Below are positions 7,962 through 16,771 of a DNA stretch of 39,437 nt, one piece after another. Source of the stretch: JACKJA01 sp050297015 (lineage in GTDB: Bacteria; Pseudomonadota; Alphaproteobacteria; Micavibrionales; Micavibrionaceae); the NCBI GenBank assembly GCA_050297015.1, contig JBNKRZ010000017.1, positions 1 through 39,437 on the forward strand, in the 5' to 3' direction. Position 1 is the stretch's first letter; each line of letters starts with the position of its first letter. The position numbers and the translations under genes were made by a program. The notes beneath the pieces were generated by a model. The model was not told where the DNA came from. It saw nothing but the letters and a program-made list of their open reading frames with translations, and did no database searches.

Positions 7962-8837
7962 ATGTCTGTAAGCATGACAATGGAAACGGAAAATGCACTG
8001 GGGGCGCCGGGGAAATTACCCGTGATAGCGTCGGTGCTATTTCATGGATCGCTCATTGTTATTGCTATTGTGGGGTTACCCTATATCAAGTCGGACTTGC
8101 CGCTTTATGACACGCCGATGCCGATCGAAATTCTCGATATCGCCGACATTACCCAAACGGACAAAACCCCGACCAAGAGCGAATCCGAACACAAAGCGCC
8201 TAAGAAAAAACCGGAAGAAAAGACTCCCATAAAAACAGTCGCGCCACAGGTCACGGCCAAAACGCCGCCCAAGCCTATTGCCCCTAAAGCGCCGGATGAG
8301 GTAATTTACCCGAAAGCCACAAAGACCCCGCCGCCGCCGAAAAAGCCACAAACAAAGCCCAAGCCGCCGGAGAAAAAAGCACCAACAGCCTCCACGGAAG
8401 AGCCGCCGGAAGAGTTTCAATCGCTCTTACGCAATCTCGCGAGTAATGAGCCGGAGACGGCGGAGGCGCCCTCTAATGCACAAGAGGCCGGGGAAACCCC
8501 CTCTCCATTGGCCAGCTTTTCCCAGCGCATGACGATGAGCGAACGAGACGCCCTGCGCCGTCAGTTGGCGCAGTGCTGGAACTTGTTGGCCGGGGCACGC
8601 TATGCCGAGAATCTGGTGGTGGAAATCAAACTGTTTATGAATCCGGACCGGACGATACGTGAGGCTCGCATTGTCAATCAATTGCGCTATAATGCCGACA
8701 GTTATTTTCGGGCTGCCGCCGATAGTGCCTTGGGCGCGCTTTACAATCCGCGCTGTAGCCCGCTCGATTTACCACCCGATAAATACGACCAGTGGGATGT
8801 GATTACCGTTAACTTTGACCCGAGCGATATGTTGTGA
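7962..8837 (+). CDS. tolA: Tol-Pal system protein TolA
   Basis: TolA spans the periplasm and transmits the TolQR energy to TolB and Pal. The 291-residue protein has an N-terminal anchor (about 20-42), then a long Pro/Lys-rich low-complexity region (about 60-160) in place of the long helical domain II of enterobacteria, and a C-terminal domain (about 185-291) with LRRQLAQCWN and YNPRCSP, whose two cysteines are typical of TolA domain III. The shorter Pro/Lys-rich linker is a form I associate with alphaproteobacteria. The stop overlaps the tolB start by 4 nt. Confidence 0.92.
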   Translation: MSVSMTMETENALGAPGKLPVIASVLFHGSLIVIAIVGLPYIKSDLPLYDTPMPIEILDIADITQTDKTPTKSESEHKAPKKKPEEKTPIKTVAPQVTAKTPPKPIAPKAPDEVIYPKATKTPPPPKKPQTKPKPPEKKAPTASTEEPPEEFQSLLRNLASNEPETAEAPSNAQEAGETPSPLASFSQRMTMSERDALRRQLAQCWNLLAGARYAENLVVEIKLFMNPDRTIREARIVNQLRYNADSYFRAAADSALGALYNPRCSPLDLPPDKYDQWDVITVNFDPSDML

Positions 8838-10156
8838 TGAAAAATTTTACCTTTCTTACCATTGCCTTTTCTCTGATCTTTACCGCATTTGTTTTTCCTG
8901 CCCATGCGGAAATTAATGTGAATGTAACGCAAGGCTCTCTGGAACCGCTACCGATCGCAATAAGCTCTTTCTACGCGGAGCCGGGGGCGGATGACAAAGT
9001 CGCCCAGCGTATGCCTATAGTCATTAGAGAAAACCTCGAAAGCTCCGGCCTGTTCAAGGCGATAAGCAATAAAGCCTTTATACAAACGCCGGAATCCATG
9101 GCAAAGGACGGGCCGCGCTTTGGGGAATGGCGCGCTTTGAATGCACAAGGACTCGTTACGGGCAGCGTAACGAAAACAGCCAGCGGCCAAACCAAAGTTG
9201 AATTTCGTCTCTGGGATGTTTTCGGGCAGCGCCAGTTGATCGGCATGGCCTATACCACAACACCGCAAAATTGGCGCCGTATCGCGCATATTATCTCTGA
9301 TGAGATATACAAGCGCATCACCGGGGAAGATGGCTATTTCGACACACGGGTTGTTTATATCGCGGAGAGCGGGCCGCCAAACGCCCGCATCAAACGCCTG
9401 GCCATTATGGATCAGGACGGCGCGAACCATCACTATCTGACAGACGGGAAATATATGGTGCTAACCCCGCGTTTCTCACCGAATCAGCAGCTTATCACCT
9501 ATCTGTCTTACTACCGTAACAAGCCGCGGGTTTATCTCTATGACATCGATTCCGGTAAACAAAAACTGCTTGGTGACTTTCCGGGCATGACCTTCGCGCC
9601 GCGTTTCTCGCCGGACGGGAACAAAGTCATTATGAGCCAGTCAAAGAACGGCAATTCCGATATCTTCACCATGGATATCAAGAACAAAAAAGTACGCCAG
9701 CTCACCAGCCACCCAGCCATCGACACTAGCCCCAGCTATGCGCCGGACAGCAAACAGATCGTGTTTGAATCGGACCGTGGCGGCTCGCAACAGCTCTATG
9801 TTATGAATGCCGACGGCACTAACCAGCATCGCATAACCTTTGGCAATGGGCGCTACGGTAACCCGGTATGGTCGCCACGCGGGGACTTGATCGCCTTTAC
9901 CCGTATGTATCAAGGGCAATTCTATATCGGCGTTATCCGCCCGGACGGTTCCGGCGAACGCCTCATTACCAGCGCTTGGCATGCCGAGGGGCCGACATGG
10001 TCACCAAATGGGCGCGTTTTGTCCTTTTTTAAAGAAACACGCGGACGCAACAAATCGGCCCGTATTTATACGATCGACTTGACCGGCTATAACGAACGCC
10101 TATTACCCACGCCGGGGGATGGCTCGGACCCGGCCTGGTCACCGATTAACCCATAG
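8834..10156 (+). CDS. tolB: Tol-Pal system periplasmic protein TolB
   Basis: TolB is a periplasmic beta-propeller that shuttles between Pal and TolA. The 440-residue protein has a Sec signal peptide (1-25, cleavage after AHA), an N-terminal alpha/beta domain (about 26-170), then a six-bladed propeller with repeated FSPDGNKV / YAPDSKQIVF / WSPRGDLIAF / WSPNGRVL strands. It is the last gene of the tol set. pal and cpoB, usually next, are missing, and the opposing rppH gene ends 2 bp away. Confidence 0.96.
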   Translation: MMKNFTFLTIAFSLIFTAFVFPAHAEINVNVTQGSLEPLPIAISSFYAEPGADDKVAQRMPIVIRENLESSGLFKAISNKAFIQTPESMAKDGPRFGEWRALNAQGLVTGSVTKTASGQTKVEFRLWDVFGQRQLIGMAYTTTPQNWRRIAHIISDEIYKRITGEDGYFDTRVVYIAESGPPNARIKRLAIMDQDGANHHYLTDGKYMVLTPRFSPNQQLITYLSYYRNKPRVYLYDIDSGKQKLLGDFPGMTFAPRFSPDGNKVIMSQSKNGNSDIFTMDIKNKKVRQLTSHPAIDTSPSYAPDSKQIVFESDRGGSQQLYVMNADGTNQHRITFGNGRYGNPVWSPRGDLIAFTRMYQGQFYIGVIRPDGSGERLITSAWHAEGPTWSPNGRVLSFFKETRGRNKSARIYTIDLTGYNERLLPTPGDGSDPAWSPINP

Positions 10157-10158
10157 CG

Positions 10159-10629
10159 TTAAAAGATATCTGAAAAGGCCCGCACGACCTGCGCGTATAT
10201 ATCGCGTTTAAAGGGAACGATTAGCGCCTCAATCCGGGACAGATCAACCCACTGCCATGCGCGAAACTCCGGCATAGTGTGCGCATCCAGAGTGATATCC
10301 TCATCCGTGCCGGTAAAACGTAAGGCCGCCCATATTTGTTCCTGACCGCGATACTTACCATTATACAAACGGGTTGCCAGATAATCAGGAAAATCGTAGC
10401 GCAGCGGTTCATCGTGGACACGAATGATATCGGCTTTCTTCGTGCCGATCTCTTCTTCCATTTCCCGAAAAAGAGCATCCTCAAACGGTTCATCCGGGTC
10501 GATTCCTCCTTGAGGCATTTGCCATGCACCGGGCTTATCAATCCTCTCGCCGACAAAGACTTGCCCCTTATCATTGAAAAGCGCAATGCCCACACAGGGG
10601 CGATAAGGGAGAGTTTGATTCTGCTGCAT
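10159..10629 (-). CDS. rppH: RNA pyrophosphohydrolase
   Basis: RppH removes pyrophosphate from mRNA 5' ends and so starts decay by RNase E; alphaproteobacterial members were also known as dinucleoside polyphosphate hydrolases. The 156-residue protein begins with YRPCVGIALFN and carries a complete Nudix box (residues 41-63) with the REMEEEIGT core. Its start codon shares one base with the stop of the upstream deacetylase gene (TAATG), so translation is coupled. Its 3' end faces tolB. Confidence 0.94.
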   Translation of the reverse strand: MQQNQTLPYRPCVGIALFNDKGQVFVGERIDKPGAWQMPQGGIDPDEPFEDALFREMEEEIGTKKADIIRVHDEPLRYDFPDYLATRLYNGKYRGQEQIWAALRFTGTDEDITLDAHTMPEFRAWQWVDLSRIEALIVPFKRDIYAQVVRAFSDIF

Positions 10630-11687
10630 TACTCAATATGCCCCGTTTGTGCCGATAGAGGAGCGAGAACAAAGCCCTCTTTCTGAAGCGCCCCAACCCA
10701 ACGCAGCGTTTCCTGATAGCTCAAAGGCAGGGGACGTATAATCCCGGTCGCTTTGCCATTTTCCCGTGCCAACATTTTAAGCTTTGCAAAGGCAAGGCTG
10801 ATATCTTCCGGTGTTGGGATATCGTCAACCCACACATCGACGCTGGCATAAGGCGCATGCATCCCGTGAGCCATGCTTTCCGCGACAATAGAAGGAGGCT
10901 CCGCCGTATCAACAAAGCCCAACCCACGCTTATAGACATCACTTAAGAGGGGACGTAAATCAACAGGAGCATTCACCAAACGCGGAAGAGGGGGCGTAAC
11001 AAAACCAACATAGCCTTCCGCACGGCCCATAACCCATTCCAGCTTTTTCAGGTTAAATTGTTCCGCAACCCCGATCAAAGCCGTGTGTGGCCCCGGATCG
11101 TCCGAGGGATAATTATTCGTTTCCAGCGGCAAGGAAAGCCAAACTTCATGCCCCGATTCACGAGCCCGCTCAATCCATGCCGGTAACTCTTTGGCGTAGG
11201 GCGACATAATCAATGATATCTCAGGGGGAAGGGACTCTATGGCCGATTCCGTCGCACGATTTGATAGACCCAATCCCATAATGGCAAGGGCAATCTGAGG
11301 CTTTTTTGTTCCCTGTGGCACGAAAGGGCGCTTATACGCCTTAAAGACGCTCATATTGTCCTTTGCCCGGAAAATCGGCAGATGCCCGCCGGGCAAATCC
11401 CGGTAAAGCCCCGGACCGGGATTCGGTAAAGGCGAATGATCTTGAGGCTTCACAGCTCCCGGTGGGGTATGCAAGGGCAAATGTTGGCGCGCGGCAAAAG
11501 CATTGGCCCTTTCAATCACGGTCGTTTGCGAGGGCAAGCGATCATTCTGGTGAATAATTGTCGCATCGCCCCGCATAAAGACCCAAAGGAAAAGCAGGAT
11601 ATAAAGCCCGCCTACAACAGCCATGCCCTGCACAAACGCTTTACGCGCTGTCGGATCATGGAGCCACTGTAGAAAAAGAGCTTTCAT
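10629..11687 (-). CDS. Divergent polysaccharide deacetylase family protein
   Basis: The 352-residue protein fits the YibQ-like divergent polysaccharide deacetylase family (PF04748). Residues about 16-39 form one membrane anchor with a basic residue before it. A Pro-rich linker follows, and the NodB-like barrel begins at about 125 with IALAIMGLGLSNRATESAI and contains IMSPYAKEL and the ESGHEVWLSLPLE strand. The family generally lacks the full metal triad of true deacetylases, so catalysis is not assured. It sits between ctpA and rppH, as in many alphaproteobacteria, which suggests an envelope role. Substrate unknown. Confidence 0.88.
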   Translation of the reverse strand: MKALFLQWLHDPTARKAFVQGMAVVGGLYILLFLWVFMRGDATIIHQNDRLPSQTTVIERANAFAARQHLPLHTPPGAVKPQDHSPLPNPGPGLYRDLPGGHLPIFRAKDNMSVFKAYKRPFVPQGTKKPQIALAIMGLGLSNRATESAIESLPPEISLIMSPYAKELPAWIERARESGHEVWLSLPLETNNYPSDDPGPHTALIGVAEQFNLKKLEWVMGRAEGYVGFVTPPLPRLVNAPVDLRPLLSDVYKRGLGFVDTAEPPSIVAESMAHGMHAPYASVDVWVDDIPTPEDISLAFAKLKMLARENGKATGIIRPLPLSYQETLRWVGALQKEGFVLAPLSAQTGHIE

Positions 11688-11697
11688 ACGATTATTC

Positions 11698-13137
11698 CTA
11701 TTGGCCTTCCTCTTCTACTTCAGGCACGGGCACAGTATCAGTATCAGCTATATCCGTGTATTTCCTCTGTTCAAGACGATCATCATAAAGAGAAATACCG
11801 CGGATCAAATCCATAGCCCGAAGCAATTGGTAATCCTTGATTTCTTCACTTTCTTCAGCGTTTTCATCTGCCGGGGTCGCGCTCTTTTCAGCCTCATTTT
11901 CTTCCGATGCATCCTTGGTATGCGCTTCCGGATTTTCTAAAGCGCCGCGCAAATCAGATTCCCGGTATTGTTTTACATCGAATTGCTCAATTTTGGCCAA
12001 CTCCACCACAATATCCGGTTCAATCCCTTTGGCCTGAATGGAGTGCCCGGACGGTGTGTAATAGCGCGCCGTCGTCAAACGCATCGCACCATGACCAGGC
12101 AGGGGAATAACCGTTTGCACAGACCCCTTCCCAAAGGATGTTGTGCCCATAACAATCCCCCGGCGATGGTCCTTAAGTGCGCCTGCAACGATCTCCGATG
12201 CTGACGCCGAACCACCATTAATCAAAAGAATCAAGGGCGCACCATCCGTCAAATCACCTGGTGTCGCATTATCGCGTTTTGTGTCAGAAGCATTACGTCC
12301 ACGTGTTGAAACGATTTCCCCCTTATCAAGGAAAATATCGGCTACCGCTATAGCTTGATCCAGCAAGCCGCCGGGATTATTGCGCAAATCAAGGATATAG
12401 CCTTTTAAATCTTCACCAAGCTCTTCTTTAAATTCCTTGATAGCCTTTTCAACGCCCGTATCCGTATTCTGATTAAAGGTTGTCACACGGATATAACCAA
12501 TCTGGCCATCAAGAACTTTATGACGCACGGCACTGATTTTTATGACATCGCGGACAATTGTCACCTCAACCGGTTCCTGCACGTCCGGACGGCGTATCGT
12601 TAAATCAATCGCTGTCCCGACCCGCCCACGCATTTTATCGACTGCCTCGCTTAGCGTTAGCCCTAAAACCGGCTGGTCATCAAGATGCGTGATAAAATCA
12701 CCCGCCTGAACACCCGCACGAAAAGCCGGGGTATCGTCAATCGGGGAGACAACCTTGACGAGGCCATTCTCCATAGTGACTTCGATTCCCAGACCGCCGA
12801 ATTCTCCACGGGTCTGGACTTTCATTTCGGTAAAACCATCCTCATCAAGATACGCCGAGTGAGGATCCAGATTTACCAGCATGCCATTAATAGCACTCTC
12901 AATCAGATCTTCATCCACGGTTTCATCAACGTAATAGGCCCGCACGCGCTCAAAGACCTCTCCAAAGAGGTTGAGCTGACGATAGACATCCTCTTCATCC
13001 GGCTGCGGGGCTTCCGCCACAGGAACAGTTCCGGCCATGCGCTGCTCTTCATCGGCATAGGCCGGTATTGCAACAATGCTAAAAAATATAAAGAGAGCCG
13101 CAAAGGGAAGTTTGCAGAACGTGCGCGCCATCAACAT
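11698..13137 (-). CDS. ctpA: Carboxyl-terminal processing protease (S41 family)
   Basis: CtpA is a periplasmic serine protease that trims or degrades envelope proteins, including peptidoglycan hydrolases. From ATG 13137 it has 479 residues: signal peptide 1-28 (cleavage after AYA), a helical region, a PDZ domain at about 100-185, and the protease core with the Ser-Lys dyad S312 (in NGGSASASEI) and K337 (in SFGKGSVQT). I chose 13137 because AAGGA precedes it by 8-9 nt; the ATG at 13179 lacks a good site. The acidic C-terminal tail is low complexity. It follows envC by 60 bp, a partnership seen in many alphaproteobacteria. Confidence 0.95.
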   Translation of the reverse strand: MLMARTFCKLPFAALFIFFSIVAIPAYADEEQRMAGTVPVAEAPQPDEEDVYRQLNLFGEVFERVRAYYVDETVDEDLIESAINGMLVNLDPHSAYLDEDGFTEMKVQTRGEFGGLGIEVTMENGLVKVVSPIDDTPAFRAGVQAGDFITHLDDQPVLGLTLSEAVDKMRGRVGTAIDLTIRRPDVQEPVEVTIVRDVIKISAVRHKVLDGQIGYIRVTTFNQNTDTGVEKAIKEFKEELGEDLKGYILDLRNNPGGLLDQAIAVADIFLDKGEIVSTRGRNASDTKRDNATPGDLTDGAPLILLINGGSASASEIVAGALKDHRRGIVMGTTSFGKGSVQTVIPLPGHGAMRLTTARYYTPSGHSIQAKGIEPDIVVELAKIEQFDVKQYRESDLRGALENPEAHTKDASEENEAEKSATPADENAEESEEIKDYQLLRAMDLIRGISLYDDRLEQRKYTDIADTDTVPVPEVEEEGQ

Positions 13138-13197
13138 ATAATTTTTCCTTGTCTTTTCATGTTTAACAGAATTGTACAAAATTAATGAGTCCCGACC

Positions 13198-14388
13198 CTA
13201 GTTTTTCAATTCCGGGAACTTATTGGCGGGGTCAACTGACTCCCCCTTATAACGTAATTCATAATATAGCGTGGGTTGCCCGCCAAGAGAAGAGGATGAA
13301 GGTAATTGTCCCAAAGGTTCTCCCGCGCGAACTTTTTCTCCTACGTCTACCTGCACATCATCCAACCCCGCAATTAAGCTGTGATAGCCCTGTTGATGCT
13401 CGATAATCACCATGTTGCGATAGTTTTTAAAAGCGCCGGCAAATAAAATCGCGCCCCCCATCGGCGCCGTTACAAGAGCCTCTGAACGGGCCAGAATGCG
13501 AATCCCCTGACTGCGGGCACCGATTTCATCGCGCTGACCATAGGCCACCTGCAGCATGCCGCTCACAGGAAGACGTGTTTTCCCTGGCGGCGGCAATTGA
13601 CGAACATCCCGTTTTCCGGCTTGAAAACCAGCAGTACGCGCCTTTCGCTTTTGCTCTTCTTCCTCAGCTAAACGTGCCATCAATTCCTGCAGGTTTTTTG
13701 CTTCCTGAGCCAAACGTTTCACGCGGGCACGTGTCCGTTGGTAATCCTTTTCCGTTGCTTTATAGTGCTGCCGCCGCTCCGCAACCATAGCACTCATCGC
13801 TGTTTTTTCCTCTTTCAGCTTATCCTTGGCAAGCCGTGCTTTTTTCTGATCGCTTTCAAGCTCTTCGCGAATAGCAGACAAACGCTCCAAATCTGCCGAC
13901 AAATCATCAGCTTGTTTACTAACTGCGGGCAAAGTCCCCTCCAGCAACAGAGCGCTTTGCGCAGTCTGGAGCGGGGCTTGCGGACGGGCGAGCAGGGCTT
14001 CGGATGGTGTCCGCCGCATACGCGTCAAAGCCAGAACCATGTTCGAAACATCACCATATTTTGCCTCCAGTTCTTTTTGTGCATTCTTCTCATCCTGCGT
14101 CAGGATTACGATGCGACGCTCTAAAGAAATTAATTTCTTCTCTGTCTGTTGTATGTTCTCACCCACGCGAACCAAAGCGGCCCGCTCCTTCTCAAGACGG
14201 GTCTGGGCCGTCTTTAAATTTTGCTTAAGCGCGGCTTCCTCTTTTTTCTGAGCGGCAAGCTCTTCTTGTAAACGCTCCGTACTAACGGCCTTTCGTTCGG
14301 GGATCGGCGGTGCAGCCTGAGCCGAAAGAAGTAAGGGCTCGCACATAAGCAATAAAAAGATAATAAGAAACAGAAAAGCGGAACGCAT
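13198..14388 (-). CDS. envC: EnvC-like murein hydrolase activator (degenerate M23/LytM domain)
   Basis: The 396-residue protein has a signal peptide (1-26), a long coiled coil (about 30-255, rich in Lys, Glu, Gln and Arg) and a C-terminal LytM-type domain (about 275-396). The metal-binding positions of active M23 peptidases are lost: the usual H...D segment reads ALVTAPMGGAILFAG and the HxH strand reads LYYELRYKG. This is the EnvC pattern, in which the domain activates amidases at the division site and does not cut peptidoglycan itself. The neighbours rlmH (8 bp) and ctpA fit the usual alphaproteobacterial cluster. Confidence 0.9.
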   Translation of the reverse strand: MRSAFLFLIIFLLLMCEPLLLSAQAAPPIPERKAVSTERLQEELAAQKKEEAALKQNLKTAQTRLEKERAALVRVGENIQQTEKKLISLERRIVILTQDEKNAQKELEAKYGDVSNMVLALTRMRRTPSEALLARPQAPLQTAQSALLLEGTLPAVSKQADDLSADLERLSAIREELESDQKKARLAKDKLKEEKTAMSAMVAERRQHYKATEKDYQRTRARVKRLAQEAKNLQELMARLAEEEEQKRKARTAGFQAGKRDVRQLPPPGKTRLPVSGMLQVAYGQRDEIGARSQGIRILARSEALVTAPMGGAILFAGAFKNYRNMVIIEHQQGYHSLIAGLDDVQVDVGEKVRAGEPLGQLPSSSSLGGQPTLYYELRYKGESVDPANKFPELKN

Positions 14389-14396
14389 TGTTTGTT

Positions 14397-14837
14397 TTAT
14401 TCTCTATGATAAGGGTGGCCCGCAACAATCTGCTGAGCCCGGTATAATTGCTCGATCAGCATAATACGGGCCAGCATATGGGGCCATGTCTGTGCCCCAA
14501 AAGATAACAGAAAATTCGCCTCTTTCCGCAAAGAATCAGACAGGCCGTCCGCACCGCCAATGATAAATTGAAAACGGGATTGACCTATATTTGTCTGCTC
14601 TTCAATTTTTTTTGCAAAGGCCGTGCTGGGAAGGGATTTCCCACGCTCATCCATAATAAACAAAAAGGCAGAAGGATCGCGCTTGCTACGAATGGCTTTT
14701 TCTTCGTCCATAGACTTTCCTCCGTCAAGCTCATGCAGCGTCAACTTCCACCGCATACGCGCGGCATACGCTTTCCACAACTCAAGAAGAGGGCCGTTTT
14801 TCATGCGTCCCACAGCAATAATATCGACATGAATCAT
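14397..14837 (-). CDS. rlmH: 23S rRNA pseudouridine-1915 N3-methyltransferase RlmH
   Basis: A SPOUT-class methyltransferase that modifies helix 69 of 23S rRNA using SAM. From ATG 14837 it has 146 residues and starts with the canonical MIHVDIIAVGRMK. The SAM-binding knot shows FIIGGADGLSD (91-101) and the C terminus ARIMLIEQLYRAQQIVAGHPYHRE (123-146) is diagnostic. A longer reading frame to 14966 would overlap rsfS and add 43 residues foreign to the family, so I rejected it. It pairs with rsfS upstream, as in many bacteria. Confidence 0.95.
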   Translation of the reverse strand: MIHVDIIAVGRMKNGPLLELWKAYAARMRWKLTLHELDGGKSMDEEKAIRSKRDPSAFLFIMDERGKSLPSTAFAKKIEEQTNIGQSRFQFIIGGADGLSDSLRKEANFLLSFGAQTWPHMLARIMLIEQLYRAQQIVAGHPYHRE

Positions 14838-14896
14838 AAAGATGAGTCTACAAGGTGAAACCTGTAGAAGCAAGGCGAGCCTGGCCCCGTCAGTAT

Positions 14897-15274
14897 TTAG
14901 ACAGCGGGCCGCTGCGTGGAAGACGTAGCAGGGGGTAGAGCCGTCGCTACCTGAGGCATGCGCCACATTTTTTCAAGATTATAGAATTCCCGCACTTCCG
15001 GACGGAAAACATGAACGATGATATCGCCCGCATCAACAACAACCCAGTTGCTTTGCTCCTTACCCTCGATGCGAACACCGGATACTCCCGATTCTTTCAA
15101 GCGGTCATGAAGCCGGGAGGCAAGAGCCGCAACCTGACGGCTCGACGTACCGGAGGCAACGATTATGTAGTCCGCCAAAGCGCTTTGATTGCGCAAATCA
15201 ATGGTTTCTATATCAACAGCTTTATCGGCATCCAGCGATTGCTCGATCAGATGCCTGAGATCATCAGAAGTCAT
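14897..15274 (-). CDS. rsfS: Ribosomal silencing factor RsfS
   Basis: RsfS binds protein L14 on the large subunit and blocks subunit joining when nutrients are short. The 125-residue protein carries the family core: TIDLRNQSALADYIIVASGTS, RIEGKEQSNWVVVDAGDIIVHVF and REFYNLEKMW. ATG 15274 has only a weak AGG nearby. A much better GGAGAG lies 8 nt before an in-frame ATT at 15305-15307, which would add 11 residues; see findings. The partner rlmH follows after 59 bp. Confidence 0.94.
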   Translation of the reverse strand: MTSDDLRHLIEQSLDADKAVDIETIDLRNQSALADYIIVASGTSSRQVAALASRLHDRLKESGVSGVRIEGKEQSNWVVVDAGDIIVHVFRPEVREFYNLEKMWRMPQVATALPPATSSTQRPAV

Positions 15275-15323
15275 AGATGAACCTGATTGTGAAGTTTTTG
15301 GAATGGTGTTCTCTCCTTACCTG

Positions 15324-15446
15324 TTAGGGACGCGCAAAACTCTCATAACAAAAAACGCTGCGACAGACCACTGCCGAAGCGCTACATTTTTGCGTTTCCA
15401 GTTGATTACAGAGCATATGTACAAGACGCCTATACAACGCCAACAT
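15324..15446 (-). CDS. Possible 40-residue leader peptide upstream of rsfS
   Basis: The 296-bp gap between nadD and rsfS holds one small open frame with an Shine-Dalgarno-like AGGAAGGGGG just before its ATG (15446). The predicted peptide has 40 residues, begins MLALYRRLVHML and contains several cysteines. Its stop lies 17 nt before the position of the rsfS ribosome binding site, as a leader peptide would. There is no family match and no proof of expression; it may be a chance frame. Nothing else was recognised in this gap. Confidence 0.2.
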   Translation of the reverse strand: MLALYRRLVHMLCNQLETQKCSASAVVCRSVFCYESFARP

Positions 15447-15570
15447 GCCCCCTTCCTATACTCGTCAAGCGATAAGCTATCCTCATACCCTTTATTTTAC
15501 GCCTTTTAAAAAGCGGGTGCAACACAAAGCAGCCTTCCCCATAAATTGATACATTAACAAAATAAAACAA

Positions 15571-16191
15571 CTATTTGTTATTAATGAACTTTCTTATCTC
15601 CGTTGATGAAATATCAATCATCTTTTTTTGCATGATCCAATAACTTTTTCGCGGCTTTAAGGGCACTTTAGCAGCCCTCTCAAGGACGATGTGCTCTTGC
15701 GTCGCACACATCCGCAACGGAGAGTTTTCAATCAAGCTATGCGCCGGAGGACGCGCTATATGGGCCGTTGCGATCATAGAAAGAATGTCTTTCCAGCGGT
15801 ACCAACGATGGAAACTCTGCGCGTTATCCGTCCCCGTAAGCCAAACGAAATCGGTTTGCGAAAACGCGGTGCGCAGGCTTTTAATCGTGTCATAAGAACG
15901 GTTAATAGCATGCCGATACTCCCAATCACTAACGAGAAAGGATGGGTAGGGCGCAATCATATTTTGACAAAGCTCCAGCCGCTTTTCGTACGTCTCTAGC
16001 TCAGAACTTGTTTTTAGAGGATTCTGCGGCGTTAAAAGCCACCATACAGCATCAAGCTTCATCATATGCTGCGCCACATGAGCCACGTGTAAATGCCCCT
16101 CATGCGGCGGATTAAAACTCCCCCCCAACAGCCCGATCCGGCGTCCGGCCCAACGTTGCGTTTCATGCACATGAGGAGGAACAGGGATCAT
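15571..16191 (-). CDS. nadD: Nicotinate-nucleotide adenylyltransferase
   Basis: NadD transfers AMP from ATP to nicotinate mononucleotide, the penultimate step of NAD synthesis. From ATG 16191 it has 206 residues. The nucleotidyltransferase signature GGSFNPPHEGHLH (about 24-36) and the C-terminal ISSTEIR motif are both present. I chose 16191 because AAGGGGGAG lies just upstream and the codon overlaps the stop of the preceding gene as ATGA; the GTG at 16209 is less likely. It usually clusters with rsfS and rlmH, as here. Confidence 0.95.
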   Translation of the reverse strand: MIPVPPHVHETQRWAGRRIGLLGGSFNPPHEGHLHVAHVAQHMMKLDAVWWLLTPQNPLKTSSELETYEKRLELCQNMIAPYPSFLVSDWEYRHAINRSYDTIKSLRTAFSQTDFVWLTGTDNAQSFHRWYRWKDILSMIATAHIARPPAHSLIENSPLRMCATQEHIVLERAAKVPLKPRKSYWIMQKKMIDISSTEIRKFINNK

Positions 16192-16724
16192 GTTTCTCCC
16201 CCTTGCCACAGTTGCGCCGCCCCGACGGATTTTTCCAAAAGTTTAATCGCTGCCTCGTGGTACTCTGCACCACTGTGTGAGGCACAATAAGGAAGCAACA
16301 CCACGGGCCTGAAACGCCCCCCCTGAAATAAATCAGAAGCCGTGATAAACACACACATATTCGTATCAGCCCCCATAATGTGCACTGTATCTATGTGGTA
16401 TTTATCCAACAAAGATAGAAAGGCGGGAGTAACACAGCTATACCCTGCCTTGTCGAGAACATGAGTAGACTCCAGTGGCTCAAATGCTAGAGAAAAATCA
16501 TCGGATTCTTTCGCGAAACGGCCCCATTTACTCCATCGGCGAAAGGGGGATCCGGGCTCATTGTAGAACCGTGTCGCGATCACGCAAGGATAAAGCTTTT
16601 GCAAGTGGCGCGCCGCATCGGGCAAGTGCGCCATACTATCCTGCACAAAACCCTTTTGCACATCGCATATAAGCAATGCCGTATGAGAATTAATGGAGGG
16701 AATGTTGTATAGGGCTGCATCCAT
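16188..16724 (-). CDS. Isochorismatase-like cysteine hydrolase
   Basis: The 178-residue protein has the isochorismatase-like fold with the catalytic triad D21 (in LLICDVQKG), K92 (in VLDKAGYS) and C124 (in GADTNMCVF). The family includes nicotinamidases, other amidases and ureide hydrolases. Because it overlaps nadD by 4 nt, a role in nicotinamide or pyridine nucleotide salvage is tempting, but the metal-binding DxHxxxH motif of classic nicotinamidases is not obvious, so the substrate stays open. Confidence 0.85.
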   Translation of the reverse strand: MDAALYNIPSINSHTALLICDVQKGFVQDSMAHLPDAARHLQKLYPCVIATRFYNEPGSPFRRWSKWGRFAKESDDFSLAFEPLESTHVLDKAGYSCVTPAFLSLLDKYHIDTVHIMGADTNMCVFITASDLFQGGRFRPVVLLPYCASHSGAEYHEAAIKLLEKSVGAAQLWQGGET

Positions 16725-16771
16725 GGTGGATCAGTATAAACCTGAAACGGTAAAAAAAGAACGGATAAGCT

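Noticed and set aside
13166..13182. Small TTGTACAA-centred palindrome upstream of ctpA as an operator
   Set aside because: It is short and A/T-rich, lies in the envC-ctpA gap, and matches no regulator site I know.
14838..14966. Longer N terminus for RlmH
   Set aside because: The 43 extra residues overlap rsfS and are not like the family; the canonical start MIHVDIIAVG lies at 14837.
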